Shown here one piece after another: positions 31,401 through 34,355 of a DNA stretch of 34,355 nt. Numbering within the stretch: position 1 is the first letter of the stretch; the number at the start of each line of letters is the position of its first letter. Both the position numbers and the translations under genes were made by a program. The DNA comes from Methanomassiliicoccales archaeon (GTDB taxonomy: Archaea > Thermoplasmatota > Thermoplasmata > RBG-16-68-12 > SOIM01): assembly GCA_030593295.1 (NCBI GenBank), contig JAUVHO010000024.1, positions 1 to 34,355 of the forward strand, read 5' to 3'. Below the pieces are notes generated by a model, which saw nothing but the letters and a program-made list of their open reading frames with translations, was not told where the DNA came from and ran no database searches.

Positions 31401-33966
31401 CGTTAATTTCTCCCACGACCAGGTCAGCACCATCATCATTGTTCCAATCCGTCGAGGTAACAGCAGCATTGCCAAATCCGATACTCCCTACCTTTATGGC
31501 CTGCGGGGTACCCGACCCCGTGAGGATCTCCACGAACTCCATGACAGGGCTTCCACCAGTGGCAGTTCCCCTGAAGAACCAGACATCCCCGTTCTTGTCA
31601 CCTATTATCAGATCAAGGACGCCATCTCCATCAAAATCCACCGGGAAAGGAGATGCCCATGGCAAGAGGTAAAGGTCTTTGGTCCCATTCTTCATCTGGA
31701 TCATCTGGAAGTTATCAGTTCCGTCGTTCCTGTAGTACTTGATGTATCCGCCCAAGCCTCCCACTATAAGGTCCTGATATCCGTCCGAATTCCAGTCCAC
31801 TGCTCGTGCGTTAACCTCGACCCCGGGGCTGCTCAGGAGCTGTGTCGATGGATCGAAGTATTGCCCAATGGTTCTCATCCAGAGGTATACTCCTGTATCA
31901 TCGCTGGTGACCAAATCCTCTCTAAGATCCCCATCCCAATCCACCATCCAAGGGACCATGTTGTTGCCGCCCACTATGTCGATTGTGGTAATGCCGTCCG
32001 GGGTGTATTGGAGGGGGCCCGAAAAGGTGAATGAGATGTTGCCTACGCCGCCGGGGGGTTCGTTGTTCTCATAGTAATTCACATTCCCCCAGAAATTGCC
32101 GACAATGAGATCCTTATCTCCGTCCCCGTTCCAGTCAAGGAAGAACGGCGCGGATTTTGAGCCCGGATTCAGAGGAGTGAACGGACCCTCGGTCACACGT
32201 CCCATTCCCGTGAAGACGTTATCACCGTTATTCGTTAGGTAGTAGATGTAGCCACTTAGGGTGGTTCCACAGAACAGATCCATGTCGCCGTCTTGGTCCC
32301 AGTCTTCCACAAACGGATTGCAGTATGTACCGATGATGTTGCCTATGGTCGTCACGGGCGTCTCGTTGGTCAGGAGCCCCATATCTTTGAAGAATCCGTT
32401 TCCAAGGTTCCGGTAATAGCGCACATTTCCAAAGCCATTGCCAACCAGAAGGTCGTCAAGTCCGTCGTTGTCGATGTCACCCCATCCCGGGTTTGCATAG
32501 GAATCAACATCCACGTCAGCTCCCGTGTCCAGTCTCACTCTCCCATCGTCCCTGAAAACGCTCTCGCCTCGGTTCTGGAAGAAACTGACCTTCCCATCCG
32601 CGTCCCCCACCAACAGGTCCTTCCCGCTGGCGCTGGCGATCACATTTCGGTAGATGCCAGGCTTGGCTCCGTCATATGTGTAGATGCCGTATTTGTTATT
32701 GGTTATCACATTGTCCCTGATCAGCGGTTCACCGCCCCTCACATAGATGCCAGCGATATTGCCGGAAATGGGGTTGTTGTCGATCACCCATGTGTTGGAT
32801 TCGTTCAATGATATTCCAATCTGGTTATTCAGTATCGCGTTGCTGGTAATGTCCCCACCAGAATCCCTCCTAAGGTAAATGCCTTCAGCGTCGTTGAACG
32901 CGATGTAGTTGTTCATAATGTGAGGGTCAGCATTCTCCACGAATATTCCAGGATAGAGCCCGCTTTCCTTGTTGTTATACGCGATAGTATTGTTGACGAT
33001 ATTGGGCGCGGGGCACCCCTCAGATACTTTGCAGTCGAAAATCCTAATCCCGTTCCTCGTGTTGTTTGTGATGAGGTTATGATGTATTGTCGGTCCGGCA
33101 GCACGCATCCATATGCCGGCATCGCCGTTCCTTGAGATGTTGTTGTCCCTTACGAGCACGTCTGCGCGTACGTTCAGCACCATCCCCATATCTCTATTGA
33201 AGATGATTGAGTTGTTCGAGATCTCTCCTTGGGCGAACAATGCGAGCAGGTGAATGCCATCATCGATGTTGTTCTCAATGCGATTGTCCTTGATGGTAGG
33301 ATTGACCCTGCTGACGCCGTATATCCCATCGTACATGTTCCATTCTATCGTGTTGTTCTGGATTAGTGGCTCTCCGCCCGCCTCTGCCCAGATCCCGAAA
33401 TTGTTGTAGTGTAGAGTGCTGTTTCTTATGATGGGACTTGACGCATAGGACAATATCCCCTCTTGGGACATATTGTGGATTTCACAGTTCTCCACTAACA
33501 TGTTCGAATCCTCAATGTAGAGTCCTGTGGTTCCGTATGCGATCTCCGCGTAGGAAACTCTACTGGCCGTATCGTTGCTGGTGGCGTTGTAATAGATCGT
33601 CCCCCAATCACCGGGGAACTCCTTGCCCGACTGAACCCGGGGGTAGACCGTGATGGGCTTTATCGGTGTACCATCCAGAATGAATGTGCCGTTCACGAAG
33701 ATGTTCAGAGGGCCCAACCTGGGAACTACCTCAAACTGAAGACTCGCTCCCGCCTCAACATAGACGGTGATGTTCTCGGGTATGGTCACGTTGCCAGTGA
33801 TGAAATGGTTCCCGGTTCCGCTCCAGGTCTCGTTCACAGTGATCGTACCTGAGTGGGTGACCGCCTTCACTTCCCTTGTGGGAAAATCCGTAATAACATA
33901 TACACTGGTCAGAAGAGAGACCACTATCAGCAAGCTCAATGCCCTTGCCCACGGTTTTGGTATCAT
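25447..33966 (-). CDS. Giant surface protein: beta-helices, VCBS/FG-GAP propellers, PKD and SbsA-like Ig domains
   Basis: 2839 residues. Signal peptide (1-35); a right-handed parallel beta-helix (about 140-445, NosD/PbH1-like NNTI and GI-x-x turns); VCBS/FG-GAP propeller (about 446-985, repeated DWDGDG-x-x-DL(I/L)VGD); a second, glycine-rich beta-helix (about 995-1235); a second propeller (about 1285-1555); an SbsA-like Ig domain (1635-1752); three PKD-type domains (1755-2035, with DxAGP and the DGSGT-type segment); five more SbsA-like Ig domains (2036-2624); a Bacterial Ig domain (2625-2725); membrane helix (2731-2754) and a strongly acidic cytoplasmic tail. Many N-x-S/T sites suggest glycosylation. 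ATG at 33966 has GGGGGAG upstream. Likely an adhesin or scaffold; the substrate is unknown. Confidence 0.9.
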   Translation of the reverse strand: MIPKPWARALSLLIVVSLLTSVYVITDFPTREVKAVTHSGTITVNETWSGTGNHFITGNVTIPENITVYVEAGASLQFEVVPRLGPLNIFVNGTFILDGTPIKPITVYPRVQSGKEFPGDWGTIYYNATSNDTASRVSYAEIAYGTTGLYIEDSNMLVENCEIHNMSQEGILSYASSPIIRNSTLHYNNFGIWAEAGGEPLIQNNTIEWNMYDGIYGVSRVNPTIKDNRIENNIDDGIHLLALFAQGEISNNSIIFNRDMGMVLNVRADVLVRDNNISRNGDAGIWMRAAGPTIHHNLITNNTRNGIRIFDCKVSEGCPAPNIVNNTIAYNNKESGLYPGIFVENADPHIMNNYIAFNDAEGIYLRRDSGGDITSNAILNNQIGISLNESNTWVIDNNPISGNIAGIYVRGGEPLIRDNVITNNKYGIYTYDGAKPGIYRNVIASASGKDLLVGDADGKVSFFQNRGESVFRDDGRVRLDTGADVDVDSYANPGWGDIDNDGLDDLLVGNGFGNVRYYRNLGNGFFKDMGLLTNETPVTTIGNIIGTYCNPFVEDWDQDGDMDLFCGTTLSGYIYYLTNNGDNVFTGMGRVTEGPFTPLNPGSKSAPFFLDWNGDGDKDLIVGNFWGNVNYYENNEPPGGVGNISFTFSGPLQYTPDGITTIDIVGGNNMVPWMVDWDGDLREDLVTSDDTGVYLWMRTIGQYFDPSTQLLSSPGVEVNARAVDWNSDGYQDLIVGGLGGYIKYYRNDGTDNFQMIQMKNGTKDLYLLPWASPFPVDFDGDGVLDLIIGDKNGDVWFFRGTATGGSPVMEFVEILTGSGTPQAIKVGSIGFGNAAVTSTDWNNDDGADLVVGEINGFVWLFTNDGDETFSSHGRAHNETGWNIRTPGMSSSPAVGDWDGDSWDDLIVGDSQGYVYFWKRNNVPGDSFNFTVSGNLWADGSPLRVSGYACPYVDDWNADGDLDLLVGELSGRVQYFENVGDGTLTLKGNLSDILGGDVKVSNNACPQGIGYHGSLQGYKGGIGIYAKDSSPDINNNVMIKGGDGNRTAGVGEMGGVGIYLLRSNATITNNKNISGGTGGLGVASPGMDIYGGQGGHGIYLDDSTGYILDNVIIGGVGGAAEAATDPNLSIGGDGGSGVYAVNNSTTTIISNVIIAGDGNLGVDTTGGNGSGVKATSNSQPYIEDCLITGGIGVYADNSTPYIVNSTIDAYVMSFNITNKAHAIALNTTFDRTLTYYGDDESVLETQWYLHVKVVDRSGFYVPDTTITIERDGLAFMGHLDSGFAPLATSAGPSPTVVDWDEDGFDDLIVGENDGDVQWYKNRGDNTYELQPTLSRGDLPGGARPYAYDLDFDGEPDVVIGDSWGRIHWYKRNGADLEFYSFFNLVDENDTFLGYVNVSGPGKAAPAIGDWNLDGFWDLVIGDGMGMVNIFERRPGSFLNFTAADIARMTDGTPARTFVDAIPHVVDWNDDGRRDLILSSLGQVRLYLSCENGTLLWGGPFYTNRSGLNPIQLGGFSAATVLDYNGDGDLDLLVGTTNLSLPDTGNIEYFESARNGYTRTLLTDDKGELNWIIVTEFIESDKNGNHFGDDDGDKVYFTPHSIKAKKNIDIGCASPQALMTESRDVIVTMCRDVTLPMIERTYPVSGQEGVLINEKVRIWFTKPMNESRTFVTVKDDDPVSPGVSADFTWEEGSTLLTLSLNDPPTYLLEYDRHYTVNIGGGSQDKWGKYLDGNRNGVQNGPGVDDYVFSFHTEVVDKVPPVAVLDHQPPVPAFLAPAQVVFSGVNSSDNKGIMWWVIDVDNGTGVQTFEGGNISEAITPAIWFNLTGTFCAELNVTDWVGLFDNTTSCVQIGLVDNTDPVADAGPDWTIAPGETVFFDGGQSYDDFTQTHDLNYTWLFSNGTGGAILYGMIPTYSGFLTVGTFVVTLNVTDEAGNFDTDTMNVIVDFDPAPVAEAGPSFNICAGESVTLDGSGTTDNNPINDLTFNWTFNDGTGPIFLQGMLIIHQFDLPGSYLITLDVSDVSGNHDIDTTWVNVTVCYKPIVRNWGPIGPDHLANVTVWAEFSKDMDETTLKFAFTLEEFTTGAPVVGLPIYDAATRNFTFGPFAPLNYGTTYKARFNSSIARDTEGFFLDGNENNVSEMHPTDDFWWTFRTANLPSVGSTTPSAGEMDVSVKTNVSMAFNVPMDATSVQDSFSITDGFTIWDNTSFTTSWTTDRHTFTFSGFTFDYSKMYTVTIDSSIAKSEVGVFLDGNQDGFPMGPPFDDHVWSFSMESTPTVIGAPTGSDIPLDASIVLTFNKIMDWTSVESALTIKEDGTPLVIGSFGVTTFDNVARTFTVIPKIPLLNGVPYNMTLSGDLTSGAKDLNGNTLDGNQNSFLDGSPVDDYSWEFLTVAIDDVPPQVVTNFPLDGATNVPLNSVINITFNEQMIESTFATGIAAKVNMSTYSLEPFADSVWHTASRTLVLTPHGGLDYDTTYTIIISGDNIDGVKDLANNPLDGDKDGIPEGSPQDDHRFTLKTPDPIPPYIVNTTPYSDEDDVKQDTNITATFDDIMDETTLTLGNVEVREELSGDLVGGQLTYDTPTKTLTFDPDDNLLPSRTYTVTIANVSDSDGNLLTSPYIWSFTTMLDIDRPIVTITYPPNGFAITRGDEMTIRGTAFDDSGIQSILIQIGGGSQIDVTSSYNSTDGTWSYVWDTSSYGPGSVNINATAYDTLLLQGSYEITVQVEVEAADDITWLILVILAVVMAVVATVMFFFMWRRKREADEDELIAEEVRKEMDEEREAEEDETSEEGKETEEEEKPEEVVDVDAWKEHEEAKGPEEDEVEGEPAVQLMKPVRRVKK

Positions 33967-34028
33967 TTCGCTCTCCCCCTAGACCCACCAAAAGCGACCC
34001 GATGACCAGTATCAGATTGTTTTGCTTG

Positions 34029-34038
34029 AATATATACC
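34029..34038 (-). promoter_or_regulatory. TATA box for the giant surface protein gene
   Basis: Minus-strand GGTATATATT lies about 68 bases before the ATG at 33966, with a predicted leader of about 40 bases carrying a GGGGGAG ribosome site. Confidence 0.45.
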
Positions 34039-34081
34039 TTTGCTACGTTTCGTATGGTTATTGAGCAACCCAGTGCCAGTG

Positions 34082-34355
34082 CTACCTCTTCCTTCGGCGC
34101 CATACCGTTGCCCAGACAATAAGGGGGATAAAAACCGAAATGGCCATATTATCAAATTCAGGAATGAGCGCGACCATGATCCTACCGGCATCGGTCTCGG
34201 ACGGGCTCCCGTCGTCCCAGAAGGAAGCACCAGCGGCGAGGATCAATGCCCCGTCGCCTGAGTACTTCCCGGCCGCCAAGGACCATCCGAGGTACTCGCT
34301 GTTCTGCGTTCCATCAATGAAGTAATCGGTGGCGTTGTTTGTGCTGATCGGGTCG
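34082..34355 (-). CDS. C-terminus of an FG-GAP protein with a PEF-type membrane-sorting tail (partial)
   Basis: The frame enters from the right edge and ends with TAG at 34082-34084, about 90 residues visible. It shows an FG-GAP blade (LGWSLAAGKYSGDGALILAAG) and then, after GRIMVALI, the tail PEF-DNMA followed by a hydrophobic stretch with an internal proline and a basic end WRRRKR. This has the layout of archaeal C-terminal sorting signals of the PEF-CTERM kind (signature, helix, basic cluster). The rest of the gene lies beyond the window. Confidence 0.75.
   Translation of the reverse strand, partial: DPISTNNATDYFIDGTQNSEYLGWSLAAGKYSGDGALILAAGASFWDDGSPSETDAGRIMVALIPEFDNMAISVFIPLIVWATVWRRRKR

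Noticed and set aside
30300-33500. CRISPR-like or tandem DNA repeats in the giant gene
   Set aside because: The repetition is at the protein level (beta-helix turns and propeller blades) with irregular spacing; no identical direct repeats with uniform spacers.

Overview
The window is archaeal chromosome. Evidence: split transketolase subunits, a FilR1-type regulator, archaeal TsaA/TrmO, DUF355 adenosine-specific kinase, TATA boxes about 25 bases before starts with several apparently leaderless genes, T-rich termination, and large surface proteins with a C-terminal membrane anchor. The mix (PEF-like C-terminal anchor, FG-GAP/PKD/SbsA-Ig surface proteins, moderate GC) fits a Thermoplasmata-like euryarchaeon; this placement is inference, as there is no rRNA here. 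No mobile element, CRISPR array or prophage was seen.

Layout. 1-3000: end of a coiled-coil gene, then a convergent three-gene operon: a secreted DUF4430/PQQ beta-propeller protein, a DUF4430 membrane protein and an ECF-type S component. It looks like a vitamin or corrinoid-type uptake locus and faces a divergent winged-helix regulator across a perfect 16-bp palindrome. 3867-8141: housekeeping genes for UDP-GlcNAc synthesis (GlmU-like and GlmS, 1 base apart) and HisS, then tRNA-Asp(GTC). 8304-9728: a membrane-anchored ArsR-like regulator with a CxxC loop, divergent from two small cysteine-bearing or multi-pass membrane proteins. 9743-12946: non-oxidative pentose phosphate cluster (transaldolase, transketolase C and N subunits, divergent ribulose-phosphate epimerase). 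12963-18186: small membrane proteins, an endonuclease IV-like TIM barrel, adenosine-specific kinase, a small winged-helix factor, a VOC protein with a large inverted repeat around its TATA box, YwiC-like membrane protein with a FilR1-type regulator, and TrmO.

18239-34355 is a cell-surface region: a membrane-anchored zinc metalloprotease with six 88-residue OmpL47-like repeats, an SRPBCC protein, an 859-residue secreted protein of unknown family behind a long structured leader with short upstream reading frames, a 2839-residue surface protein (beta-helices, VCBS/FG-GAP propellers, PKD and SbsA-like Ig domains, anchor, acidic tail), and the end of an FG-GAP protein with a PEF-type C-terminal signal.

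The most novel-looking parts are the DUF4430/propeller/ECF-S operon and the 859-residue secreted protein with its leader.
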